From Brucella cytisi (GTDB lineage Bacteria > Pseudomonadota > Alphaproteobacteria > Rhizobiales > Rhizobiaceae), in assembly GCA_012103075.1 (NCBI GenBank), contig JAAVLQ010000002.1, forward strand, positions 389,001-453,000: a stretch of 64,000 nucleotides of DNA, read 5' to 3'. The position numbers were made by a program, and so were the translations under genes. Shown one piece after another: positions 37,158 to 45,605 of the stretch (position 1 is the stretch's first letter; every line of letters starts with the position of its first letter). The notes beneath the pieces were generated by a model that saw only the letters and a program-made list of their open reading frames with translations, was not told the DNA's origin and ran no database searches.

Positions 37158-38274
37158 ATGAGCGGTTATTTTCTCTATCACTCGATCGGTACATTTCCGG
37201 GTAAAGCGGAAAAGGTGAAAGCGGCACTTAGTCGTTATTCGGATATCTGGTCGGCAGAAAATGACTCTCAATGGCCGGCAATGCTGGCGGAGCGCGGGCA
37301 TTTCATCCGAAGCTGGGAGAACCTGATCGGCGCTCCCGCGGGCTCCATGACTACTGCAGAGAATGTGACACTGGCCCTTTACAGTCTGATCGGTGCACTG
37401 CCTGAGGAATTATTGCGCGGCCGCCGAATCCCGGCCGCCGCCGATTGCTTCCCGAGTCTGCATTTTTGCTGGCCGGGTTGCAGGCGCGGTTCGGATTTAC
37501 GCTCGAAACCGTACCCATGAGACAGGGCGAGAGTTTTGTACGCGACGAGGATTTCATCGATGTTTGGGGTAGCGATGTTGCGATTGCGTTGGTGACATGG
37601 GTGTCGTCCACGACATCGAAGCGCGCCGACACGGACCTGATGTCCAAACACGGCAGGCAGCACGGCACGATCATCGTTGCAGATGTCACCCGGGGCGTAG
37701 GCATCCGCCCCTTTTCCGTCGGAGAGATAGATGTCGTGGTGGGATCGTCTCTCAAATGGCTTTGTGGAAGTTCGGGAGCAGGGGCAATCTATGTGCGTCC
37801 GGGACTATTGACGATTTGCAAGCCGGAATTGCGTGGCTGGTTTAGTCAACCTAATCCGTTTTCACGGGATCTTGATACTTTTGCCTATGCCGACGATGCG
37901 CGGCGCTTCGACCATGGCACGCCTGCCGTGCTGGCGGCTATAGCCTCGCAACCCGGCCTTGATTTTGTTTCCGTGACGGGTGTCGACGTGCTGGCCCGGC
38001 ACAACGAACTGTTGACCGGCAAGATTGTGGAACGGGTCGCTGCCAACACTGCACTGTGGTTGGTCTCTCCAGAAAGGCCTGAAGAGCGCGGCGGTAGCGT
38101 GATGGTGCAAGCGGTTTCGGCTGAAAGGGCGGCCGCGATCGTGACCGCATTGAAGGTTGAAAATTTTTACTGTGATTGTCGCAGTCGTATTCTGCGGTTT
38201 TCACCGGGTCGGTGACCTCCCTGATGGAAACGGAAGCCTTGTGTGATGCGCTGGATAGGCTGGCGCTCGATTAA
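37158..38274 (+). CDS. Kynureninase-like class V PLP enzyme, frameshifted
   Basis: About 370 residues from ATG 37158 (MSGYFLYHSIGTFPGKAEKV). Conserved features: TTAENVTLALYSLIGALPEE; AADCFPSLHF continuing in another frame as LLAGLQARFGFTLETVPMRQ; WVSSTTSKRADTDL; HGTIIVADVTRGVGIRPFSV; and the Schiff-base lysine in VVGSSLKWLCGSSGAGAIYV, followed by YADDARRFDHGTPAVLAAIA. This pattern (SSLKWLCG, FxxGTP) is that of kynureninase-type aminotransferase V proteins, though true kynureninase activity (kynurenine to anthranilate) is not proven. Breaks lie in a T run near 37465 and near 38215. Confidence 0.75.
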
Positions 38275-38393
38275 GCCTTTTGGTTCCATGCCGATTTCTG
38301 CTCGAACCTGTTGTATTCACCGTATTTATGCGACACCCGGTGATCCTATCGGGTGGTAAAATGCTATAACTAAGGAACACGGAGACAAGGGAT

Positions 38394-39083
38394 TTGAAGC
38401 AAATGATCGGTGAAACCCGTCTGTTGAAGGTATCCTCGCGCGTAACTGTGCAAGACGGTGTCTACCAACAGCTTCGCCGGGCTTTGATGTGGGGCTCATT
38501 CGAGCCGTCGCAGGCGGTGACGATCGCTTCACTTGCCGAGGAGTTCGGCACAAGCCATATGCCCGTACGTGAGGCGCTGCGACGGCTGGCGGCGGAGAAC
38601 GGACTGGAAATCGCCCGTAATGGATCGGCACGTGTGCCTGATATTTCGCGGACACGGCTGGATGACATTTGTCGGGTCCGCGTTGCTCTCGAGGGGCTCG
38701 CCACAGAACTTGCAACGCCGCGGATGACGGCTGCCGATATTGACCGCTGTCTGACGCTCGCGCGGGAGCATGAAGCTCTCGGTCAAGAAGGCAAGATCTA
38801 TGAGATGCTGCGCAAGAACCGGGAGTTTCATTTCACGATCTACGAACTATCGGGATCGGAAACATTACCCCAGATGATTGAAACGCTGTGGCTGCGACTT
38901 GGACCCTATATGCGCCTTCTTTCCAATCATGTCCGTCAGCAAGTGGACCGGGTATTATCCATCCTTATTCAGCCTATCATTACGAAATGCTGGATGCCAT
39001 TTGTGCCGGCGACGCAAAAAAGCGGGCAGCCTGATGATCCAGACATTGAAGCAACGCAACGGCTTTTGCAGAAACTTTGTTAG
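38394..39083 (+). CDS. GntR-family regulator (FCD subfamily), frameshifted C-terminus
   Basis: The N-terminal winged HTH reads VQDGVYQQLRRALMWGSFEP, VTIASLAEEFGTSHMPVREA, LRRLAAENGLEIARNGSARV. The FCD ligand domain has RTRLDDICRVRVALEGLATE and KNREFHFTIYELSGSETLPQ; metal-binding His residues continue in another frame as AYHYEMLDAICAGDAKK. One or two single-base breaks near 38955 and 39017 make the printed end unreliable; the true stop is probably near 39083-39117. FadR/FCD proteins sense carboxylates. It may repress the upstream aminotransferase/ABC/kynureninase-like genes. Confidence 0.82.
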   Translation: MKQMIGETRLLKVSSRVTVQDGVYQQLRRALMWGSFEPSQAVTIASLAEEFGTSHMPVREALRRLAAENGLEIARNGSARVPDISRTRLDDICRVRVALEGLATELATPRMTAADIDRCLTLAREHEALGQEGKIYEMLRKNREFHFTIYELSGSETLPQMIETLWLRLGPYMRLLSNHVRQQVDRVLSILIQPIITKCWMPFVPATQKSGQPDDPDIEATQRLLQKLC

Positions 39084-39150
39084 ATATCGAAATACGTTTG
39101 CCTTGATTGCAGAATGACGCGCTCTAAAGGGCTGATCGTTGCGATGGACG

Positions 39151-40359
39151 TTAAACCCTTTCAAGCGCGATGGCGATACCTTGCCCCACACCGATGCACA
39201 TCGTGGCGAGCGCAAAACGACCGCCACCAAGTTTCAGTTCCAGCGCTGCCGTGCCGGTGATGCGCGCTCCGGACATGCCGAGCGGATGTCCGAGAGCGAT
39301 GGCACCGCCATTCGGATTGACGCGGATGTCGTCGTCGGCAACCCCAAGAAGACGTAACGTGGCCAATCCCCTCGGCTGGCGAAGGCTTCATTCAGTTCGA
39401 TTATATCGAACTGCTCCTGCTTCATTCCCAGCCGTGCCATCAATTTCTGGCTGGCTGGCGCTGGGCCGATACCCATGATGCGTGGAGGAACTCCTGCCGT
39501 AGCACCACCCAGAACTCGAGCAACAGGCGTGAGGCCGAATTTGCGGGCAGCGGCTTCCGAAGCAATGATGAGCGCTGCCGCTCCATCGTTGACGCCCGAC
39601 GCATTACCAGCTGTAACCGTGGCACCTTCCAGCCGGTTGATTGGTTTCAGTTTGGCCAGCGCGTCCAGCGTGGTTTCACGCGGATGTTCGTCAGCACCGA
39701 CGACCACGGGATCACTCTTGCGCTGAGGAATGGAAACGGGCGTTATTTCTTGCGCCAGTCGGCCGTTGCTTTGTGCTGCTGCAGCCTTCTTCTGGCTTCG
39801 CAAGGCGAATTCATCCTGATCGGCGCGTGTGACCGCGTAATCGACAGCCACGTGATCCCCGGTCTCCGGCATGGAGTCGATGCCATATTGAGCTTTCATC
39901 ACCGGATTGACGAAACGCCAGCCAATTGTCGTATCGTGAATTTCTGCGCGGCGGGAGAATGGGCTGTCTGCTTTAGGTAAAACAAAGGGCGCGCGGCTCA
40001 TGCTTTCCACACCACCCGCAATCATAAGCTCTGCTTCGCCTGCACGAATGGCGCGCGCGCGGCGGCAAGCACGGCGTCCATCCCGGAACCGCAGAGCCTG
40101 TTGATCGTCGTACCGGTGGCGGTAACGGGATAACCGGCAAGCAGTGCCGCCATGCGCGCAACATTGCGGTTATCTTCCCCGCCTGATTGGCGCAGCCGAA
40201 AATCACGTCCTCAATCGCCTCGCAATCCAGTGCCGGATTGCGCTCGACCAGTGCTTTGAGCGGAATAGCGGCAAGATCGTCCGTGCGGATGCTGGACAAC
40301 GCCCCACCAAAACGTCCGATGGGGGTGCGGATGTAGTCGCAGATGAAAGCTTCTGTCAT
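39151..40359 (-). CDS. 3-oxoadipyl-CoA/3-oxoacyl-CoA thiolase (PcaF/PaaJ type), frameshifted
   Basis: About 400 residues. The start at ATG 40359 overlaps the upstream stop (ATGA), behind GGAGAAG. The N-terminus [20 protein letters not shown] followed by [18 protein letters not shown] is characteristic of beta-ketoadipyl-CoA thiolases. The catalytic Cys is in [19 protein letters not shown] (repaired frame). Also seen are [34 protein letters not shown] and [20 protein letters not shown]. Breaks are near 40060-40170 and 39365. As the last gene of the aminobenzoyl-CoA-type operon it would release acetyl-CoA plus a dicarboxyl-CoA product such as succinyl- or glutaryl-CoA. Confidence 0.85.
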
Positions 40360-42304
40360 CGGGCTTCTCCAGTCTGGCGTGTCGCGAACATCGGGCCGCC
40401 CTTGATCGAGGGAAGCCGTAGCCGTTGACCAAAACGAGATCAATGTCGTCGGAATGGCGCGCAATGCCTTCTTCAAGCAGGGCTTGCCCTTCATGCGCCA
40501 TGGCGGCGAGCAGGCGCTGCATGATCGCTTCATCGCTGAAACTGTGTGCAACGATAGCGTTGCGCGCGCGGTAATCGTCGATCAGCGCGTGGACGTCGGG
40601 GTCGTTTGTGCGGACACCGTCCGCATAGCGATACCAGCCGAGACCGGCCTTGCGGCCAAAACGCCCGGCTTCGCATAGTTTGTCGGCAACGTCGAAATAG
40701 GGGAGGTTCGGATCGCGGCTTGCCGCCGCTCTCTTGCGCCGCGCCCGGGCAATTTCCGTGCCGGCCATGTCGTAAACTGCGAAGAGTCCCATCGGATAGC
40801 CATAGGCTTCCATGGCACGATCAATATCTTCGGGATAGGCGCCTTCAGCCAGCATTTTCTCTGCTTCCGTGCGATAGGCTGAAAACATCCGGTTGCCGAT
40901 GAAGCCTTCGCAGACACCGGTGACGATGGGCAGCTTCTTGATCTTGCGGGCAAAGGCGATGCCCGTTGCAAGCGTCTCGTCGGAGGTTTCCGCGCACCGC
41001 ACCACTTCCGTGAGCCGCATGATATTGGCTGGCGAGAAGAAATGTAATCCCAGCACCCGGTCGGTGCGGTTCGTAACGGCGGCGAGTTCATCCGGATTGA
41101 GATAGCTGGTATTGGTTGCCAGTATAGTTGCCGGAGGCAGCAAAGCGTCGAGCTCGCGGAACAGCGATGCCTTGACGGTGAAATCATCGAAGACGGCTTC
41201 GATGACGAGATTGGCATCGGCAAGGGCAGCCATATCGGCACTGACGGAGAGCTTTGCGCGTTGCGCGTCTGCGGCTTCGGTGGAAAGCCTGCCGGTATCG
41301 ACAGCCTTCTGGATCATATCGCTGATCCGCGCATGGCCTTTGGCAGCTGCTTCCGCGGTCGTTTCATAGCCGATAACCGTGTAGCCAGCGGCAAGACAGG
41401 CGACGGCAATGCCTGATCCCATCAGGCCGGTCCCGGCAATGCCGATGGTCGAAAGCGCCAGAGGTTTTGCCTCCACGCCTTCGACTTTTCCAGCGGCGCG
41501 TTCGGCAAAGAAAAGATGCCGCAAGGCGGCTGCCTCTTCGCTGTCGCGCAGGCGGATGAAGGTTGTCCGTTCCTCGGCCAAACCTTCGGCAATCGAGATC
41601 GTGGTGGAAAGCTGCACCAGCCGCGCGGCTTCGCCGGGGGCGGTCGCGCCACGCGCTTTCTTCAGTATCTTGGCTTTGGCCTGTTCAAAGGTGGCGGCAT
41701 CGGGCGCGGTAACCGGCAGATCGCAGGTCCGGCGCAAAGGCTTGCCGACCAGCGCATGGGTAAGCGCGATAGCGTCGGTCACAAGATCGCCGTCCGAGAT
41801 CCGGTCGATCAAGTCCAGTTGCTGCGCTTCATCCGGGGCAATCTGGCGTCCCGTGGCGATCATGTCCAGTGCTGCGAGCGGCCCGATCAATCGGGGCAGG
41901 CGCTGCGTGCCGCCAGCGCCGGGCACGATCCCAAGCTTGACTTCCGGCAAGGCAAAGGAGGCGCTGGTCGATGCGATGCGGGCGTGAGCCGCAAGTGCTA
42001 CTTCAAGTCCGCCGCCCAAAGCGGGGCCGTTGATTACGGCCACCACGGGTTTGTCGGCGTTTTCGATGATCGTGATGACATCCGGCAATGTCGGTTCAAC
42101 CGGCGGTTTGCCGAATTCGCGAATGTCCGCCCCGCCGATGAAGATCTTGCCTGCACCGCTCAGCACGGTCGCCCGGATCGCAGCTGTTGCGGAAGCATGG
42201 TGAATGGCTGCGGCAAGCCCTTTGCGCACCTCGGCAGAGGTGGCATTGACCGGCGGGTTGTCGATCGTGACGACAAGAATGCCATCGACAACCATGCCTA
42301 TCAC
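40356..42304 (-). CDS. Bifunctional enoyl-CoA hydratase/3-hydroxyacyl-CoA dehydrogenase
   Basis: About 650 residues. The frame begins at GTG 42304 (or ATG 42295: MVVDGILVVTIDNPPVNA). The crotonase half: GAGKIFIGGADIREFGKPPV, GPALGGGLEVALAAHARIAS, LPEVKLGIVPGAGGTQRLPR. The dehydrogenase half: LSTIGIAGTGLMGSGIAVAC, VIEAVFDDFTVKASLFRELD, VLGLHFFSPANIMRLTEVVR, VCEGFIGNRMFSAYRTEAEK. The extreme C-terminus is shifted near 40415; repair gives [15 protein letters not shown] with its stop overlapping the thiolase start. In this operon it would hydrate and oxidise the ring-opened CoA ester. It differs from the fadB-type paralogue at 27660. Confidence 0.88.
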
Positions 42305-42340
42305 AACGGGGAGAATTCGCGTCTATCGGCCATGGTGGTC

Positions 42341-42736
42341 TCAGTCCGGTATCACGGCAAAAGCCTGTATTTCGATCTTGGCCCGGTCTTCGACCAGCGC
42401 GACCACCTGCACCGCCGCCATGGCGGGGAAGTGCTTGCCGATCACATCGCGATAGGCGCGACCGATGCCTTTCAGATTGGCGGTATATTCAGCCTTGTCG
42501 GTGAAATACCGTGTCATGGAGGCGATATGCTCCGGCCTGCCGCCAGCTTCCGCCAGAATGGCGACAATGTTCTTCAATGTCTGCTCGGTCTGCTCGACAA
42601 AATCGTCGGTCTCGAACTGTTGCTGTTCGTTCCAGCCGATCTGGCCGCCGATATAGACGGTGCGCCCACGCGTTTCAACGCCATTGGCATATCCGATGGG
42701 GCGGGCCCAGCCTTGCGGCTGAAGTGTCTTATGCAT
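42341..42736 (-). CDS. RidA/YjgF family enamine/imine deaminase
   Basis: A 131-residue intact protein. Typical fold markers: GRTVYIGGQIGWNEQQQFET, FVEQTEQTLKNIVAILAEAG, ASMTRYFTDKAEY, FPAMAAVQVVALVEDRAKIE. RidA proteins hydrolyse reactive enamines and imines, releasing ammonia; the strict RidA arginine position is not clearly kept, so it may belong to another Rid subgroup. It lies inside the CoA-ester operon. There an amino-cyclohexene carbonyl-CoA intermediate would need deamination, which gives it a specific inferred role. Confidence 0.85.
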   Translation of the reverse strand: MHKTLQPQGWARPIGYANGVETRGRTVYIGGQIGWNEQQQFETDDFVEQTEQTLKNIVAILAEAGGRPEHIASMTRYFTDKAEYTANLKGIGRAYRDVIGKHFPAMAAVQVVALVEDRAKIEIQAFAVIPD

Positions 42737-42769
42737 GTTGTGTCTCCAGAAAATACGTGCGGGAAAGGC

Positions 42770-43946
42770 TTAGTTGGCCTTCAGCAGTTCGCGCGCGATA
42801 ATGAGTTTCTGCACTTCCGTTGCGCCCTCATAGATGCGAAGTGCGCGTATCTCGCGATAAAGCCGTTCGACGATTTCGCCGCTTTTCACACCGCGACCGC
42901 CAAACATCTGCACGGCCTTGTCGATGGTTTGCTGGGCGTTTTCCGTCGCAACCATCTTGGCCATCGCGGCTTCCTTTTGGTGGTGTTCAGCTTCTGAACG
43001 TCGCGCCGCCATGCGGCGCGATAGGTCAGAAGTGCTGCGGCGTCGATATCGGTCGCCATGTCGCCGAGCGTGGCTTGTGTCAGCTGCAAGTCGGCCAAAG
43101 CGCCGCCGAACATCGGGCGCGACCGCGCATGGGACAGCGCCTCGCTGGCCGCACGGCGTGCAAAGCCAAGCCGCCGCCGCAACCGATGCGCGGAAAATAT
43201 CAAGCGTGCGCATGGCGATCTTGAAACCTTCGCCCGGCGCGCCGGGCGGCGCGAGGCCGGGATGCGGCAATTGTCGAAGCGGATCGTGGCCAATGGATGC
43301 GGCGCGATCACATCAATGCGTTCCGCGATGGAAAACCCGGGATCGGTGGCGAAAACAACAAAGGCCGAAATGCCCCGTGTTCCCGGTGCTTCGCCCGTGC
43401 GGGCAAAGACGGTGTAGACATCGGCGATGCCGCCATTGGAAATCCACGTCTTTTCACCGTCGAGCACATAGTCATCGCCGTCGGCTCTGGCGGCGCAACT
43501 CATTGCCGCCACGTCGGACCCCGCCAGTTTTTCCGACAGGGCAAAGGCCGAAATCCATTCGCCGCTTGCCACTTTCGGGAGCACGGTCTGCTTGAGTTCG
43601 TCCGATGCCGTGAGGCTGATCGCACCGGTGCCAAGGCCCCTGCATAGCAAAAAGCGAAATCAGCGAGACCATCGTGGTAGGCCAGTGTCTCGCGGGCAAT
43701 GCAAAGCTTGCGGGAATCGATACCTTCGTCGCCCGTCAAGCTGACTGCTGCTTCCAGCAGCCCGGCTTTGCCGAGTGCCTTCACCAGCGCGCGGCAGGCA
43801 TTGTCCGTGTCGCTGTGGTCGACACCGGCCAGCGCCGGGCTTTTAGCAAAGGCATCCAGTTTTGCGGCCCAGTCGGCATGGGCGCTTCCAAAAAACGGCC
43901 AGTCGAGATGCTCCCGCGTCAGCGGCTTTGCTGCGGAACTATCCAT
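42770..43946 (-). CDS. Acyl-CoA dehydrogenase, frameshifted
   Basis: About 390 residues from ATG 43946 (MDSSAAKPLTREHLDWPFFG). Seen in order: LGTGAISLTASDELKQTVLP, SGEWISAFALSEKLAGSDVA, YVLDGEKTWISNGGIADVYT, HPLATIRFDNCRIPASR, then (other frames) ASEALSHARSRPMFGGALAD, QMFGGRGVKSGEIVERLYRE and IRALRIYEGATEVQKLIIAR, with the catalytic Glu in YEGATE. Breaks near 43645, 43245-43180 and 42990. FAD-dependent desaturation of a CoA ester in the aromatic operon is expected; the substrate is probably a cyclic or ring-opened dicarboxyl-CoA. Confidence 0.85.
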
Positions 43947-43948
43947 CG

Positions 43949-44799
43949 TCAGTTCCCCTCGAAAACGGGCTTCTGCTTGGCTGCGAAAGCCTCGAAGGCA
44001 CGGCGGAAATCCTGCGTTGCCATGCAGATCGCCTGTGCTTGCGCTTCCGATTCCACCAGCTCTTCAATGCCCATCGCCCATTCCTGATTGAGCATGGTTT
44101 TGGTCATGCCATGCGCGAACCACGGACCGTCGGCAATACTACGCGCCAGCGCTTCGGCCTTACCCGGAAGATCGCCTTTTGGATGCAGCGCGTTGAAGAA
44201 GCCCCAGCGCTCGCCCTCGTCGGCGCTCATGAAGCGTCCGGTATAAAGAAGTTCCGACGCGCGGCCCCGCCGATCAGTCGCGGGAGAATACCGCATGCGC
44301 CCATATCGGCGCCAGCAAGGCCGACGCGGGTGAAGAGGAAGGCCGTCTTGGCTTCCGGCGTGGCGATACGCAAATCCGATGCCATGGCCAGAATGGCGCC
44401 AGCGCCTGCGCAAATGCCGTCAACGGCAGCAATGATCTGCTGCGGACATTTGCGCATGGCCTTGACGACATCGCCGGTCATGCGCGTGAAAGCCAGAAGA
44501 TCTGGCATCGTCATATGGGTCAGCGGTTCGATGATCTCGAAAACATCGCCGCCCGACGAGAAGTTTCCGCCAGCGCCGGTCAGGACGATGGTGCGCACGT
44601 CGGAGGCATAGACGAGATTGCGAAACAGGTCGCGCAGCTCGGCATAGCTCTCAAACGTCAGCGGATTTTTCCGGTCCGGGCGGTTCAGGGTCAGCGTGGC
44701 AACGCGACCGTCTTCGCTCGTCTGCCATAGAAAATGCGTCGCCTGATAATCCTTGAAGGGCTTCAGATTGCTCGCCATCGAAACAGTGCCGTCGCTCAT
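43949..44799 (-). CDS. Enoyl-CoA hydratase/isomerase family protein, frameshifted
   Basis: About 280 residues from ATG 44799 ([20 protein letters not shown]), overlapping the SDR stop (ATGA). Crotonase motifs: [60 protein letters not shown] and [18 protein letters not shown]. The C-terminal part in another frame reads [20 protein letters not shown], then [19 protein letters not shown]. The break is near 44270. In aerobic aminobenzoyl-CoA pathways crotonase-fold proteins hydrate or hydrolytically open the ring; which of these this one does is not visible. Confidence 0.85.
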
Positions 44800-45593
44800 C
44801 CTGCCATTACCTCCCCACCGGCGATTGCAATCGCCTGTCCAGTTATCGATTGCGCGCCGGGCGATGTGAGCCACAGCACGGTTTCAGCCACTTCTTCCGG
44901 CTGTATCAGGCGTCCCTGCGGGTTCGCCTTGACGAATTCCGCCAGCACATCTTCCTCCGACCGCCCGGTCTTCGCGACAATGGCGGCAATCGAGCGGGAA
45001 ATGATCGGCGTATCGGTGAAGCCGGGGCAAACGGCGTTGACGGTCACGCCCTTGCGGGCGAGTTCCAGCGCCAGCGCGCGGGTCAACCCGACGACCCCGT
45101 GCTTTGCGGCGCAATAGGCCGAGACATAAGCATAGCCGCTCAGGCCCGCCGTGGAGGCGATATTGATGATGCGCCCGCCTTTGCCGCCCGCCTTGATGTC
45201 GTCAAGGGTGGCCTGCGTTACATTGAAAACGCCGGTCAGATCGACGTCGAGTACACGGCTCCACATGTCGAGGCTGGTTTTCTCGAAAGGTGCGCTCGGT
45301 GCTTCCCGGCATTGTTGACAAGAATGCTGACCGGCCCGAAAGCGGCGCGCGCGCTGTCCAGCCCGGTTGCAATGGCTTCGCGGTTGGTCACATCGAAACC
45401 ATCGGCAATGAAGCATCGCTGCCAGTCCAGAAGGGCGGCGGTTGCTTCCAGCGGTTCGCGGCGGCGACCCGCCGGTTACGTTGGCCCCGGCGCGCGCAAG
45501 ACCAACGGCGATCGCGGCGCCGATGCCGCTACCGGCGCCGGTGACCAGCGCATGCTTGCCGGAAAGGGCAAGGCCAACTGCGGCATCGTTCAT
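44796..45593 (-). CDS. Short-chain dehydrogenase/reductase, frameshifted
   Basis: About 265 residues from ATG 45593 ([20 protein letters not shown]). Rossmann motif [19 protein letters not shown]; catalytic Ser in [20 protein letters not shown] and Tyr-x-x-x-Lys in [21 protein letters not shown]-terminal [20 protein letters not shown]. The middle stretch (45300-45480) is in a wrong frame because of two compensating indels; the repaired text includes ILVNNAG. It would oxidise or reduce a ring hydroxyl/keto group after the monooxygenase-reductase. It follows that gene by 12 bases. Confidence 0.87.
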   Translation of the reverse strand: MNDAAVGLALSGKHALVTGAGSGIGAAIAVGLARAGANVTGGSPPRTAGSNRRPSGLAAMLHCRWFRCDQPRSHCNRAGQRARRFRAGQHSCQQCREAPSAPFEKTSLDMWSRVLDVDLTGVFNVTQATLDDIKAGGKGGRIINIASTAGLSGYAYVSAYCAAKHGVVGLTRALALELARKGVTVNAVCPGFTDTPIISRSIAAIVAKTGRSEEDVLAEFVKANPQGRLIQPEEVAETVLWLTSPGAQSITGQAIAIAGGEVMAG

Positions 45594-45605
45594 CGCAATC
45601 TCCCG

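Noticed and set aside
41516..42997. A 493-codon plus-strand frame opposite the hydratase/dehydrogenase, RidA and acyl-CoA dehydrogenase genes.
   Set aside because: It spans three recognised minus-strand genes and has His/Arg/Gly-rich composition typical of antisense frames.
24595..43946. The many split acyl-CoA enzymes considered as true pseudogenes.
   Set aside because: Breaks are single-base, often in homopolymers, with all catalytic motifs kept; sequencing error is the simpler explanation.
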